Source of the DNA: Rhynochetos jubatus
Taxonomy: Eukaryota > Chordata > Aves > Eurypygiformes > Rhynochetidae
Direction: 5' to 3'
NCBI GenBank assembly: GCA_027574665.1
Contig: CM050654.1
Location: forward strand, 39,070,222 to 39,134,221
DNA: 64,000 nt
Under the pieces are notes generated by a model. The model made no database searches. It was not told where the DNA came from and saw only the letters and a program-made list of their open reading frames with translations. Positions 39,323 through 51,800 of this stretch are shown here, piece after piece (position 1 is the first letter of the stretch; every line of letters starts with the position of its first letter). Both the position numbers and the translations under genes were made by a program.

Positions 39323-39962
39323 GTTGCTGAACCACTGTGTGGTGTGGTCAAGACTGGAGGGGAGGGACGTCATCCAGAAGGACCAGCACAGGCTGGAGAG
39401 GTGGGTTTCTGCCAACCTCATGGAGTTCAACAAGGCCAAGTGCAAGGTCCTGCACATGGCTCATGGCAATCCCAAACACAAGGACAGGCTGGGTGGAGAA
39501 TGGATCGAGAGCAGCCCTGAGGAGAAGGGCTTGGGGGTACTGGTGGATGAGAAGCTGAACATGAGCCGGCAGTGTGCGCTGGCAGCCCAGTAAGCCAGCC
39601 GTATCCTGGGTTGTATCCAGAGCAGCATGACCAGCAGGGCAAGGGAGGGGATTCTCCCCCTCTGCTCTGGTGAGCGCCTACCTGGAGTACTGCGTCCAGC
39701 TCTGGGGCCCCCAGAACCAGAAGTACATGTCCTCTGCTATGGGGACAGGCTGGGAGAGTTGGGGATGTTCAGTCTGGAGAAGGCTCCAGGAAGACCTTAT
39801 AGCACCTTCCAGTGCCTGGGGGCGACTATAAGAAAGCTGGGGGGGGGCTTTTTACAAGGGCAGGGAGTGACAGAGCAAGGGGTAACAGGTTTAAACTGAA
39901 AGAGGACAGATTTAGATTAGAGATAAGGAAGAAATTCTTCCCGGAGAGGGTGGTGAGGCATT
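39323..39962 (+). mobile_element. CR1 LINE ORF2 fragment
   Basis: About 640 bp, sense on the plus strand, from just after the RT active-site region to near the ORF2 C-terminus. Readable segments include [40 protein letters not shown] and, near the end, [20 protein letters not shown]. It belongs to a different CR1 subfamily from the 29685 copy. There is an in-frame stop after ALAAQ, an internal deletion near 39725-39740 and loss of everything 3' of RVVRH. Confidence 0.93.
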
Positions 39963-41789
39963 CAACCTATCTTCAGTCATCTATTTGTGTTGAGATTTTC
40001 AAACATCATTTTTGTAAAATATATCTGAACCTAAAAGATCATGGGCCTTATGACAGGGTAAACAATTCAGTTCTTTCTGCACCTCTTCAGATCCCATCTT
40101 CCCATCACTGTTTAAGCAGAGATTGATCCCACAAACATCAGTTAGATGTGGCTGCTTGAAGGTGTTATATCAAACAGGTTTAGCCCCGCAAGACACTTCA
40201 GTCTCCCAGCTTGAATAGTGGAGATAATTAAAATATAAATAAGGAGGGGTGGGAAGATTTGGATGTTCAGCATGACAACAGCTTGTCACCATCCTTGCAC
40301 AGGTTAAGTTGCCTCAAGCAAACATATATAGTGGAAAACAATGCAGACCGGGTACCCCAAATTAACAGTACCAAACAAATGCTTTGAAAATAAAAAAGAA
40401 GTTATTTCCACCCGTCTACAATCAATCACACATTAGTTCGCTTCCGCTGAAGAGAACCTAAACCAAACTCCGCCTGTTCATTTCAAAGAGGTTAAGAATC
40501 CATTTGTGAGGTGCATTCAAAATGCGCTAAGAGGAACAAAATCTGTTTTGCATGCCAATATCCTTGGAGAGGGCAATATTCATGCAAGCTGATTCAAGCT
40601 ACTCTTCAGAGCTGCAGCACTCTGCCTTCCCACTGAAGCTCTGAATGAGTATGGACAAGAGAGATCCATAAATGATTTTTCCTAGAGTCTATAGACAGCT
40701 GGTTTCTTAACACTCATGGAAGCATTTCTTGGGCACTAACAGAATTACTTAGAAAAAAAGTCCGCTTTCTTCTTCAAAGCTCTTTTTCTCTTCAGGCTCT
40801 GTAACACCACTTGATATTTAGGGTACATTCAACTCACACGAGCTACTCAACCAAGCACCAGGCTTCGGCAGACTGAAGGTGCGTAACGGTTGACTAACAG
40901 GCACAGACCATTTCACATGTTCGTGCTTATTTACAAATACCACTTAGATACTGCTGACATTTATAATGACACCTGTGATGTTGCTGACACACCACTATGT
41001 TTGTCAAGTTTGCGTCTACAGGCACAGTCGTTTCTAAGAAACTTGCTGGTGAATGTACATTTCCTTTGACTATAACTAGAAAGGTTATTTTGACTATTTC
41101 CTATTTCAATAGGAAAAAAAAGCTTCCGAAACAAGGTTTAGCTAGGCTAATCTCCCCACTGATTTTCTTATCACTTAGCACTACTTCACTCAACTACTTT
41201 TGTGAACTATTTTCTCAAAAATTTTCTCCTGACACTATTACTGCATTGCTTAAATTAGACTGTAGATACATTCATACATAGGCACAGAATTTCATATATT
41301 ATTGTTGCCTCCTGACTTACTATTCCAAAGCCTACAGCTTCTCAATACAGCACTTCAGCCCTTCCAGAGTGTGACAACAGGGAAATATTTGGTTTTGTAT
41401 ATGTAGGTAGACATGAAGAATCCATCTTGCAAGAGAGGCAAAAAAGGGAACGTAGATGAATTATTCAACTTTTCAAAGCCAAATGAGTCCTAAACTATCC
41501 TTGGCAGGGGCGGGGGGGGGACAACACACCAAACACAGAACATTAGATTTATGTACATGTTCAAATTACAAGCTAATTGTAAAAAAACTGCTTGGATTCC
41601 ATAAAACTAATAATTATAAAAATTCTAAGTAAACATTTTCAATTGTCTTTTTTTAAAATATGCTTTAAGCAACCAAATGTAACTGTTCTACCTCTTCCCT
41701 CCAACCTCAAATTGTACTACATCTTCTGCCTGGTGTTCTACTATTATTAACAACAACAGGTTTCACTTATCTGCTTTCATCCAAAAATG
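39963..41789. other. Intronic, G-run, otherwise nothing recognised
   Basis: Near the right end GGGG at 41508-41511 and nine G at 41513-41521 are separated by one C, a GC-box-like run on the plus strand. No other feature was identified. Confidence 0.4.
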
Positions 41790-41945
41790 CTGAAGAGCTT
41801 AACAAACATTAATTAAACCTCACAACGCTCCTGTGAGGTAGGTAGGTATTGTTATCTCTACTTCACAGATAAGAAAACTGAATTAAAAATTGTAATTTGC
41901 ACAATTTTCCAACAGCAGTCCCACAGTAAAGCCAAGAGCAGAAGA
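41790..41945 (+). repeat. MIR-like SINE (ancient)
   Basis: The central part CTCACAACGCTCCTGTGAGG followed by TAGGTAGGTATTGTTATC, then CTTCACAGATAAGAAAACTG, follows the MIR core and 3' region as I know it from mammals. Preceding AGAGCTTAACAAACATTAAT and later weak similarity through CCACAGTAAAGCCAAGAGC fit the same consensus. Divergence is considerable, as expected for an element inserted before or near the amniote radiation. Orientation is plus, antisense to QTMAN. Confidence 0.75.
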
Positions 41946-42239
41946 AAAGGAGCAGCAGCTCCTTGCGTCCCTACTTCCACCCACCCTAATGCACATCCCC
42001 TCTTAAACCAGCAGGAATTTACCTGCTATTTTGCCACACATGAAAAAAAGTTTTTCAGCAGTGTTAAGTTTTCATTAGCACAAGCCTTTATAGGAAAATA
42101 CAGACAAATACATATTTTACGCAGTTTATACTTTGTTTCCCTTTTTTTACCTGAAAATGAGACAAAATTTTGTACCCTCTATTAATATAATTTTCATCTG
42201 GTTAGCTGATGAATTCCATCTTCAAAAGGAAAATCCACA

Positions 42240-43230
42240 CTTCTTGAAACCATATGAATTTTCTCATATGACTGAATCCCTGATTTCCTCTTTTCATTTA
42301 TGTTTCTTAACGACTTCTACTTTGTTTCCTATTCTTTTAATTCCTTAACTATTTCACATTCTTTTCTAATCCCTCCTTTTGTACTTACCTCAGTCTACAA
42401 CATTTTTCTGCTTTCAACTTCTTCAATGACGCAATAAAATCTACAAAGGATAGATTTCCAACATATCAACTACTACCTTGATGATGTCTCAAACCACCTT
42501 CACTTCAAACTTTTTCCTACGTATGGACAGGCCCACCACATCTCCTGTCTGCTAAGTCTACAAATCACGTGTTCTTCTCTTTCCCCATCATGCCTCATTC
42601 CTACCTAGGAAATCTTCTGTTTAATAGTCTTTTCTTCAGTGTTCCAGGGGCAAAGCTTCATGTCATGCTTGCCTTATTTTCCTTGCCTGATCTCTGGTCT
42701 CGCTTCCCTGCCTGTCAATTCTCCACTCAAATTGTCTCAACACCTATACAAACAATCTCTTTCTTCCTCCTCTTTCTTACCACATCAAGTCCAAAGTTTT
42801 CCTCTTCCCCTCTGAACTCTTTTCTTCATCTCACCAGTTGGAGGTAAGGCTTATTTCATCCCATTTTTCTCATTTTCATTGACTGACTTGGTACCTATCA
42901 ACTTCTCATCAGAAAATAGTAACAGTTTTTAACATGTTGCCAAAGAACCATCTATGTTTTTTAATTAACACTACTCCATGTGCTCTTTCCAAAGTCTCCC
43001 CAATCTTCTGTTCTTTTTCCCTCCATCCCAGCCCCTGCTCAGGAATACTTTGTCTACTAACCCTCTTCTACGCCTATACTGTATGTACTCCTCTAAACCT
43101 GTCTCAATGTTTGGTCTTCTACACTCCTCCTCCTCCCTTCTGTCCATGTTCTCCTCTGTGAGCACTACAAGCTGAGGCACCAAACACACCTTCCACATCT
43201 CTAGGAAGCTCTCTTTACCACTACAATCCA
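42240..43230. repeat. Pyrimidine-rich, G-poor block of unknown origin
   Basis: About 1 kb in which C and T make up roughly 70 percent of the plus strand and G is rare, without a simple repeat unit. Open frames in it are chance results of the composition. Strand-asymmetric C/T richness over this length resembles the antisense of an old L2/CR1-like LINE, and a MIR lies just before it, but I could not align it to a family. Confidence 0.35.
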
Positions 43231-44202
43231 GACTGTCTCATACAACTACTTCAATGATGCTGTCAATTAGTCCAACAGTCACGAGAGTCCAGTCTTGTTT
43301 TAGAAAAGATTTTCTTTGAGAAGACACTTATTGAAAAAGCTGCAATCCTCAAAATCAGCCAAATAATTTTGTATAATTTCCCAAATCTAACAAACGTTTA
43401 ATACTTAAAAGTGGAAGTCTCCAACTCCACGGTTCTACAAACTAAGCTGACATCGTTAATAACTTTCTGAATGGACATGCACAGCACTCAGGAACAGCTA
43501 TTAAAATACAAATAGATTAAATAAAATTTACCAAAAGGTTGTTAGATTGCTTAATATACATGATTTCCTATGACTATTTCATTTCTCTTGTTTTGGAATC
43601 AGCATGAAAAGTTAAGTTAGGGTTTTTTAAACCCATACCAGTTAGCACATCTTGTTTGTACTGTCTGTTCTAATGCAGTAAGCCTACATTTACCAGCGTA
43701 CAGTAAAAATAGGTAGACGTGTTTTTCATATACTCTCTGCAAGTGGCAACTCGCAGGCTTTGAGAACTGCTCACATATGGAAGCTGCAACAAGTATTCAG
43801 TCATTGTTTTCTCTCTCAGCTCTCAAATTTACAGCTGGATTCCTCAAGCATTACGTGTGGTTTCTTGCTTTTCAAAGCTTCTCAACTATTTGGATTGCGA
43901 GAAGCAGAAGTTCTGCCCACAGCTACTTTCTCGCTCCCACTGACTCCATGCCACAGACAAAAAAGTATGGAATGAAAGTAAGATGCCCCTTGTTTCACCA
44001 TATACACTGGCCAGCGTATACAGCATCCCCACGATCGTAGTTCAGCTGAGCAGGATCCGTACCTGCTGCTGCAGCACGCAAACCCAGCCTATTCCTTCAT
44101 CATCCCACAAAGGTGAAGCTTCGGAAGAACCTACTAAGCAAAATATTTTATCACATATGCTTAGCAGTAGAAAAGAGTCAGCATAAGGAAAAAGTCTTCT
44201 CC
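43231..44202. other. Intronic, nothing recognised
   Basis: AT-rich sequence; overlapping plus-strand frames at 43760-44186 are short and without known similarity. Confidence 0.4.
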
Positions 44203-44562
44203 AGAGCTAGGTCTGTTCAGCCTGGAGGAGAGAAGGCTGAGAGGGGATCCTATCAATGCTTACACGTATCTGAAAGGCAGGTGTCAAGAGGATGGGGCCA
44301 GACTCTTTTTGGTGGTGCCCAGAGACAAAACAAGGGGCAACAGGCAAAAACTGGAGCACAGGAAATTCCACCTCAATATGAGGAAAAACAAATTATCTAC
44401 TTTGAGGGTGCCAGAGCACTGGAACAGGCTGCCCAGAGAGGTTGTGGAGTCTCCTTCCCTGGAGACATTAAAAACCCACGTGGATGCATTCCTGCCCAAC
44501 CTGCTGGGGCAGGAGGGTGGGAGATGATCTCCAAAGGCCCCTTTCCAACCCCTAGCATTATG
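44203..44562 (+). mobile_element. CR1 LINE 3' fragment (distinct subfamily)
   Basis: Sense on the plus strand, about 360 bp. It reads through TTCAGCCTGGAGGAGAGAAG, GGGGATCCTATCAATGCTTA and a stretch coding for [20 protein letters not shown], then the 3' UTR ending CCCCTTTCCAACCCCTAGCA. The terminal ATTCTGTGA repeats are reduced to CATTATGG. The 3' UTR is shortened between the CTGCTG and GGTGGGAGATGATC parts. Confidence 0.92.
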
Positions 44563-46859
44563 GTTTTCAAACAGCTTTTTGCTGTGCAGCTATCACTATT
44601 CAGATTCACGACTTTCACACTATTTCACTATGAGCATGCTATCCAGTGGGAAGAAACAGATGCGCTATTGGTTACTACTTGTTTCCATTTTGAGAAGACT
44701 TGCTGAAGCTCTCCGCATTTCTGCATGCTTAACAAAGGTTGAGGTATTTTATTGAAGAGTTTTCTGCTTGCTCTGCAGGCAAAAAAAAGCTGCATTTTTT
44801 CCTTTCTAATATTCCCTAAGGTTACCCATTCCTTTGCATTCAGCTGGTGATAGAAGGAATATCTGAAATCCTTTGAAAACTTCAGATATGCAGTACAGAT
44901 CAATAAGTTTCATTACGAGAGGCCTCTCACAGCACATTAGTCCCACTCTCCACTACTGTCATTTACTTCTTCCTTGATTTCCAATGTTTTGGCTTTTCTT
45001 TGTTTTATTTCAGTGAATTTTTAACTCCAAAGCCACGAATGATGAGAGCCTTGCCTACCATGGAAACTCCCACTAATGAGCAAACACTCTCCAAAGCTTA
45101 AAAACAGGTTGGGACCCACAGAAGAGCAGTTTCAGTGAGAGACTCCTACTCTTTTATTTTTTCCTCTTTAGATGTATCAACCCTAACTTCACTGAAAACA
45201 GTCACTTTTCCCAAATAGATTCTTACTATGACACAATAGAAAATAAAATTGCTTCCAAAACTCTCTAACAATTCATTTTTAACACTTTATGTAATAAAAA
45301 AGCTTTATGTTTTGCTTCCATAATAAATGTTTTGCTTTGCAAGGAATATAAGGAATTATCCTCTCTGTGGCATATGAAAATCCAGAGCGAGACTTGGTTC
45401 TGCTCTTCTAAAGCACCGCACCAGGCAACATCAGACCAAAGTGTGAGCACAAGCTTCTCGGGCATCAGAGGAACACCGGGAACATCAGACGCTGAAACGT
45501 GTGTAGGTGTATTAGCAGTCCTACCATCCATCTGTCAGAAATCTTCGATGTTCCTGTACATCACCCACTGGCAGAGCTGTCTGCCAAGCAAAAATATTAT
45601 GAAATGTTCATTATATACTCAAATCTCCCCCCTTTCCTGAGGAGGAAATGGAAAAACCTGTCCTTCCACACGCACATACTCACATTCGTTACCAAGAAAC
45701 AGTGAAAGACTTTCAAATTCACCCAGAAAGAAAACCTACCAAGAAACCAGGACTGTGAAATTTAAATATATTTTAGCAAACTTTACTTACCAGAGGATAT
45801 GCTGAATTTTAGTTCACATATATCTCATTTTTTAAGGTACGTTAAAGACCGAGTTTACAATTAACTGAACAGACAGCGTACAAAAGGCTTTTAGAACTAC
45901 ACCATATGGTCGAGGGAAAGGAACAATCTGGACTATCCACATTTCAATCTGCGGGCTTGTCCACCTCTATAACACATTGTATTGCTGTAATAAAATATTA
46001 AGATAGAAATGTAAAAGTGAAAATAATCTATCTTTTGCACTACCAGGGAACAAGGCATCCTACAGTCTAGTGCGTTTAATAAATATTTTAGGTTTTATGA
46101 TTTTGGCATGCTGAATCAGATATAGTCAATAAAATTCCCAATTCATTTAAAACAGTATTTCCAGAAGAATATGGGTGGGTATTCATCTTACACTTCAGGG
46201 AAATAAAAAATACCAGTTTACATGGGGTATACTGGCAGCAGTTTATGTAACAGATGACACATTCTTGGAAATCAAATAAAAGCAGAAAGAAAATACCCAT
46301 TGTTGCTTAGTGAAGGACTAATCACATGGTCACAGCTGGAACCAGTGTAAATCATTCATTAATAAAATTTTGTTATAGTAGTCACTTTTTTCTGCTTTCA
46401 AATGCCAACGCAAAAAAAAAATCCTTTCAATTCTCTGCAGAAAGGATACATTTTTAAGTATTCTATAGTTAACTATTAAGCTTACTGCATCTTGCAGAAA
46501 AAAATGCCTACAAAGAAGCCATTGTTGGGACTAAGAACAAATGTAAAAATCTATTTTATTTAGAACCCCAGAATATAGTCCAAAAAGATACTTGCAACAC
46601 TTGGAGGTACCAGCCTGACTTGTGATTGTGCAGAATCCAAATCTTGACAAAAATCAGCTGAAGTCTTTTGTAGAGTACGTTTTATACCGTAAAGGAATGT
46701 AAATGACAGACTTATGAGTCATGTCCTTCAACACAAACTAGAAAGTTGCACTAGATTAAAGACAGACACTACAGAAAAAGATCATGTAGTACTCAAGTAT
46801 TCTATTATTTCATACTTTGTTGGATATAGGTATCATAGGCTCATGGCCAACCCTTTGGC
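44563..46859. other. Intronic, nothing recognised
   Basis: AT-rich sequence with no identifiable element. Confidence 0.45.
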
Positions 46860-46923
46860 TTTGAGCAAGAGGTTGGACTAAATGGCCTCCAAAGGCCCCT
46901 TCCAAGCTGATTTATCCTATGAT
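46860..46923 (+). mobile_element. CR1 LINE 3'-terminal remnant
   Basis: Reads GAGGTTGGACTAAATGGCCT, then CCAAAGGCCCCTTCCAAGCT and a tail CCTATGATG. This is the last 65 bp or so of a CR1 3' UTR, sense on the plus strand, of the subfamily type with GGTTGGACTAGATG. Confidence 0.85.
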
Positions 46924-48199
46924 GCCACATTCTTTCACAACAGAGTTCTCCCTTCTTGAGTTGTGAGCCTTGTTTTCTCTCACTTTGAAAAAAAACTAAA
47001 TAAATAAAAATTAACAGCTAGTGCAAGTTTTGTGTTTCATTGCCTTCAAGGGCAGGAAAAAACATCTCATACAAATCTGTGTGACTTCGGAGATAGTGAG
47101 TTATTAAATCACAAAAGATCATCCTCTGCAATTATTTTGAAAGCAACCTCCTGCTATATCAATGCTGGTATGTTCATTGTTCTACTCGCAATACCAAAGG
47201 ATAACTCTAGGCTTTCTTATCGTTTTAGAGAAACTACTGAGAACAGTAAATATAAACTATACCATTTGCTGCTTTAAACTGCAACAATATAAAGTAAATG
47301 GGATTGGATTTTCTCCAGCCCAAAAGAAAAATCAAAAAAATCACATCATTCCTCATCATTCAGTGCAAACACTGCGAGAACAGAGCATTTAAAATTGTCA
47401 TGAATTCCTTTAATTGAATGCTTTCTTGAATTTAAAAGCTAAAAATATATTATCTCCCTCATTCTGTGCCTACTAAGCAGCCTGAGCAAAGACTTAAAGC
47501 ACCCTGGCTTGATAGGATATCTGGGTTTTATTGTCAAGCCTGCTAAGGACTTCTCAAATCTCTATCAAGCCCCAGACCCTTGAAATACGGCTGCGTAAGC
47601 CCTGTACAGCCAGTGGGAATGCTCAAGTGTAAAGTTCAACACATGCTTACATTTTCACATGATCAAAGGCTCAATTGCTCTGTTCTTCACTTTACCGTAG
47701 ATATTCCTACCTCACAGTGACATCCCTCAGTAAAGAGACAGACTTTATATGAAACTGGTTAATATAAAAAAGAAAACTCCAGTTTTCTAGTAATTAACTT
47801 GAAGTGGTATGAAATGACAGTTCAAAGCACCGTCATCATTAATAGCATTACTTACATACAGGAGGAAATCACTACCTAAGAGAACGAGAATATATAAATG
47901 AAGTATAACAGTTTGTCAAGTTCAGAAACAAAAAAAAAAGACCCCCAAATTCCCCGCTAACTTCTATTTTAGCAATTATCTGTGTACTCTTTGTCAGAAG
48001 AGATAAAATCTGAAGGCAGGCATGTGAATTGAGCACGTAAAGGCTAAAGACAAAATTGTATCTAAAGAAAAGCAACGGCAGAAAGCACCAGCCCTCACAC
48101 ATGTACAGTTCGCGATGCAGACAGGCAGCTTTTATATAAGATACCATTTTCTGTTCTTCCTCTCTCACAAACAATAAAAATACTGCTTTTTTTTTGTTG
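46924..48199. other. Intronic, nothing recognised
   Basis: AT-rich sequence; a T10 run lies at about 48186-48195. Confidence 0.45.
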
Positions 48200-48320
48200 T
48201 TATCAGAAATAGGCAGTGAAGCAGATCATGGCTGGCCAGGATACACAGGTAAATCTCATGTTCTTTGGTGTTTCATGTCTTTCTATTTCAATAAAATGAT
48301 TTTTTTTAAAAAAAAAAAAA
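48200..48320 (+). pseudogene. Candidate retrocopied mRNA 3' end
   Basis: AATAAA at 48290-48295 is followed 12 bases later, after a T-run, by 13 A at 48308-48320. This is the textbook spacing of a cleavage site and tail, after a T-rich, UTR-like stretch. The source transcript is not recognised, the 5' limit is arbitrary and no target-site duplication was found. It may be chance. Confidence 0.2.
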
Positions 48321-48741
48321 GCTGTTGAGTAGTGTATCTGAGCAGCTTACACTTTAAAAGAACTTTTGTCGAAGAATTAGATAATATAATTCTCCATCTG
48401 ATCAAAGACGACTGCCATTACGCCCAGGAAGAGCAGCCAGGCACCTCGCTCTTTCCCATCCTGGAGCCTGCCAGACATCCTGCTTTTCAGAAGTCTGTCC
48501 AACGGGCTTTGAAACATAATGAAAACAGGCCTAGGACGACTCCTCCATATGCTTCCCACAAAATATTTGATTTTCTTCTTCATTTGTCTGCTTCTAAATG
48601 AAATGTGAAGAAAAGAGTTATGAATTCATGGGGGAAAAAAGGCACATCAAATCAAATTCAGGCACAAATCCCTCCATCATGCTACACATACCCACACACT
48701 ACATCCTTCTTGAAGCTCCACCATGTACACCTGATGGGTAC

Positions 48742-48808
48742 TATACTATATTATATATATAGATTATATAATATATACTATATTATATATAATATAGTAT
48801 ATATTATA
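48742..48808. repeat. AT-only repeat with a 42-bp perfect palindrome
   Basis: Positions 48767-48808 form a perfect inverted repeat with 21-bp arms and no spacer (centre between 48787 and 48788). An 18-bp unit, TATACTATATTATATATA, occurs at 48742-48759 and again at 48774-48791. The block is nearly free of G and C and could extrude a cruciform. Confidence 0.85.
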
Positions 48809-48820
48809 CTATGTTTTTTC

Positions 48821-51800
48821 ACCTACTGTTAACACCTTACAAAGCGTATTGTTTCTTTGGACATTGGTATCATCAGAAAGGATCATGACTCCATGTTTTT
48901 ACTGGTTTCCATGAGCAATTGCCATTATCTGGCAGTTCCCTGGCAGCCGTGCGAGGCCATCACTCAGGCTACCTGAGAAGCGATGGCCGTACCTCCCCCA
49001 AACAATCCCACCAGCAGCTGAAACAGGTCCCGGCATGTATCCTTACGCTGTCCGGATGGGGTGAGCAGTGACAATCAGGAAAAGCAAACAGCACAAAAAA
49101 TTCAAACTTCTGAAAATGTACAATTATTAATCATTTTTCCTCACTGGAAACCCTGTACCGAGTTCTAGGTAGACTAGTTCTTTGGAATGAAGCGTGACAG
49201 GGTAAAAATAGAAGCAATATTTCGTTTAGCTAGGAGACAAATATGACAGATATAAGCTAATATTAATGCTACGAAAGCTAAGATTTATCTTTACTAATCC
49301 CTCTCAATGAAAACAACAGGACAGAATTTAAAAATGACAAATTTAAGACAAGGGAGTGCCGTTTTGGGAGGCGTGAAAAGGAGAGACAAGGAGGCACACG
49401 AGGGCTGCTGCCGCTGCACCTAGAGAGCTGCCATGTATTTTGGGCGGCTCCGTTTCAATCACTGTAACAACTTCCTCATGCAGACAAGCGTCAGGATTAT
49501 TAATTTCAGACGGTATTACCCGAGTGTGAGCAAGAAACAAGTTGAGGCATTTACATTTCTGGACTCGCACATTAAAATCAGAAGAAGCAGAAATCCAAAG
49601 TGTGTCTACTGAAAGGTAACGAGCAAGTTAGTTTATTTAGTTTAGATCATTAAGGCATAAAAGTTCTCACCACAGTTACATAAACCAAGATAAGAGTTAT
49701 TCATAGAAAAGGAATAAGTGCTTCCAAAACATGTTGATCCTCTGCAGCAGGAAAGAAACCATCACAGAAAGAATGACGCTGCTGGATGAGAGAAAGGAAG
49801 GGTAATAAAACTGCAACAAGTGGGAATTTCTTATTGAAATGAGGAGTTGATTAATATTTTTGACAGTAACAGAATAAAAAGGGGCTGGGCTTAACCTAAT
49901 AGCTGTTTTACAACCTGAATTTTATTAAACCGGTATCATATTTTGTAATTGTGTATTAAAATGTGTCCCACACGAGGCAGCAAATAGTTTTTAAGTAAAA
50001 TGTGGTATTTTCTTTAACAAGACAAACCTTCAATGCCAACTGCAAGTACCAAAGCAGTCTTTCATTTAAACACTTTCAGAGAGGGTTGTTTTTTTTTTTT
50101 CCCCACCTCCCATTTAGCTCAAAATATGCAAACCTGGATGCCTACGACTTGCACATAAACCTGCATTATGGTGTTTGAATCCATTCATTAAAAGCTAAGC
50201 ACTGAAATGCTCTGAGGAAGGAAGTTAAAGCAGAAGCAGCTACTCCCTCAACCAGGACCAGCAAGCACTTACTCCAAGGGTCAAACCCCCAGAGGTTGGG
50301 GCTGGGGGTGTCTGAAATTCAAGCCCTAATTCTCATGTTTTTGGGGTGACACACTGCTGCTCTCCTCTTCCCCACCCTGGCTTGCAGCTCTGATTTTCTG
50401 TGAGGTTGGTGAGGTTTCTTTGAAAAAACAAAGCCAAGTGGCAAGCTCGCGTGCCGGGTACAGGAGGATGCTCTCAAAACGCTCACAGCATCACTTTTCA
50501 TCTTCTAAGAAATAAATTCATGTGATCTTTTAACAACTATTTATTTCACACCAAACCAGAGATCTCCCCAAAGCCTACCAATACAGCCTGCAGGCATATT
50601 TCTTAAATAAAAGTACTGAATCCTTGTATACTTCAAATTTGCATAGCAAAGGAATGAATCAGCTATCACAGAAGTAGTAACACAAGTGCAGCAACTGCTC
50701 ACCTCTCGCAGCCGAGAAAAAACACACCCACCCTGTTTACTGGGTTTGGGTGGGACCCTGCACCAAGCGCATTTCTTCACCTTTCACGATTGCGAAATAG
50801 CCTTTTTCTTAGAGCTGTGACAAGCAAAACTGCTGTTCAAGCTATTCAACACATCAGCTGTGCTCATGCAATTTGAAATTTGCACGTGTAATCCGCAGCA
50901 CCTCTTTACTTGTAGATTTTATTTATTTCTGCTTCAAGGTTAATGAAACTGTATACCACCAATTCAACTAAATTAACAAGACAACTATTTTGTTGCACTA
51001 TTTCAGACCATTTCCTGCCTTACCTTTCCTGTAAACAGAAGTATTTCTGCCTAGAGATCCTCCAGTTTTAGCAAATCTAGCAAACTATGGGATTTCCAGC
51101 AGCACCTAGATGAAATTATATATCAATACATTTATTTTTTTAAAGAAATCCGAGATGTTACTTCAGGACTGCATTTGACAGAATTAAATCAGTCTGTTGC
51201 CCTTGCTGTTTTTAAGTGTTCAGAAAAGTAGTTTTATTTGAAAACAGGGAATGAAGCCCCCTGAAAATTAAGACGTGAATGATGCACGTTTGTTCAGAGC
51301 ACAGGGGTAACTTTATTTTAAGAACCAGACACCAGGAACAGGTTAAGTAGCAAAACAAAGTCCAGCAGGAAACTCCTGCTCACATCCTCATTCACAAAAT
51401 ATTTAAAGTGAAATTAACTTTTTGCACTAATGGATCACAATTAAAGCTTTTCAAACACTACTTGAGGAGATCTACTGAAGAACTCTGATGGAGGCTATCA
51501 ACGCACGATACAATATCTCCCCTGATCTGAAAAGAAACCCAAATCTTATCTGCTACACAGCAGAACATAAGCTAAATGCCAGTTGGCTTAAAACATTGTA
51601 AGAAAAGGCTGTTTTCCAGAAAGGCACATGGCTGAAATGGGGCTGCTTGTAATCAAAGTGCTCAAGCCTTTCATTACAGGAGCTGTATTTTAAAAATTAC
51701 ACTGGGCCTGCTTCTGCCAGCCTCCCTCAAGCAAAGAGCTGCACCTACTCACACGTGAGCTCTCAGGGCTGGGCACACATGGAATATTCTTATATATTCT

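Noticed and set aside
42569-43175. Several overlapping Ser/Leu/Phe/Pro-rich frames on the plus strand
   Set aside because: They result from the pyrimidine-rich, G-poor composition, which rarely makes stop codons.
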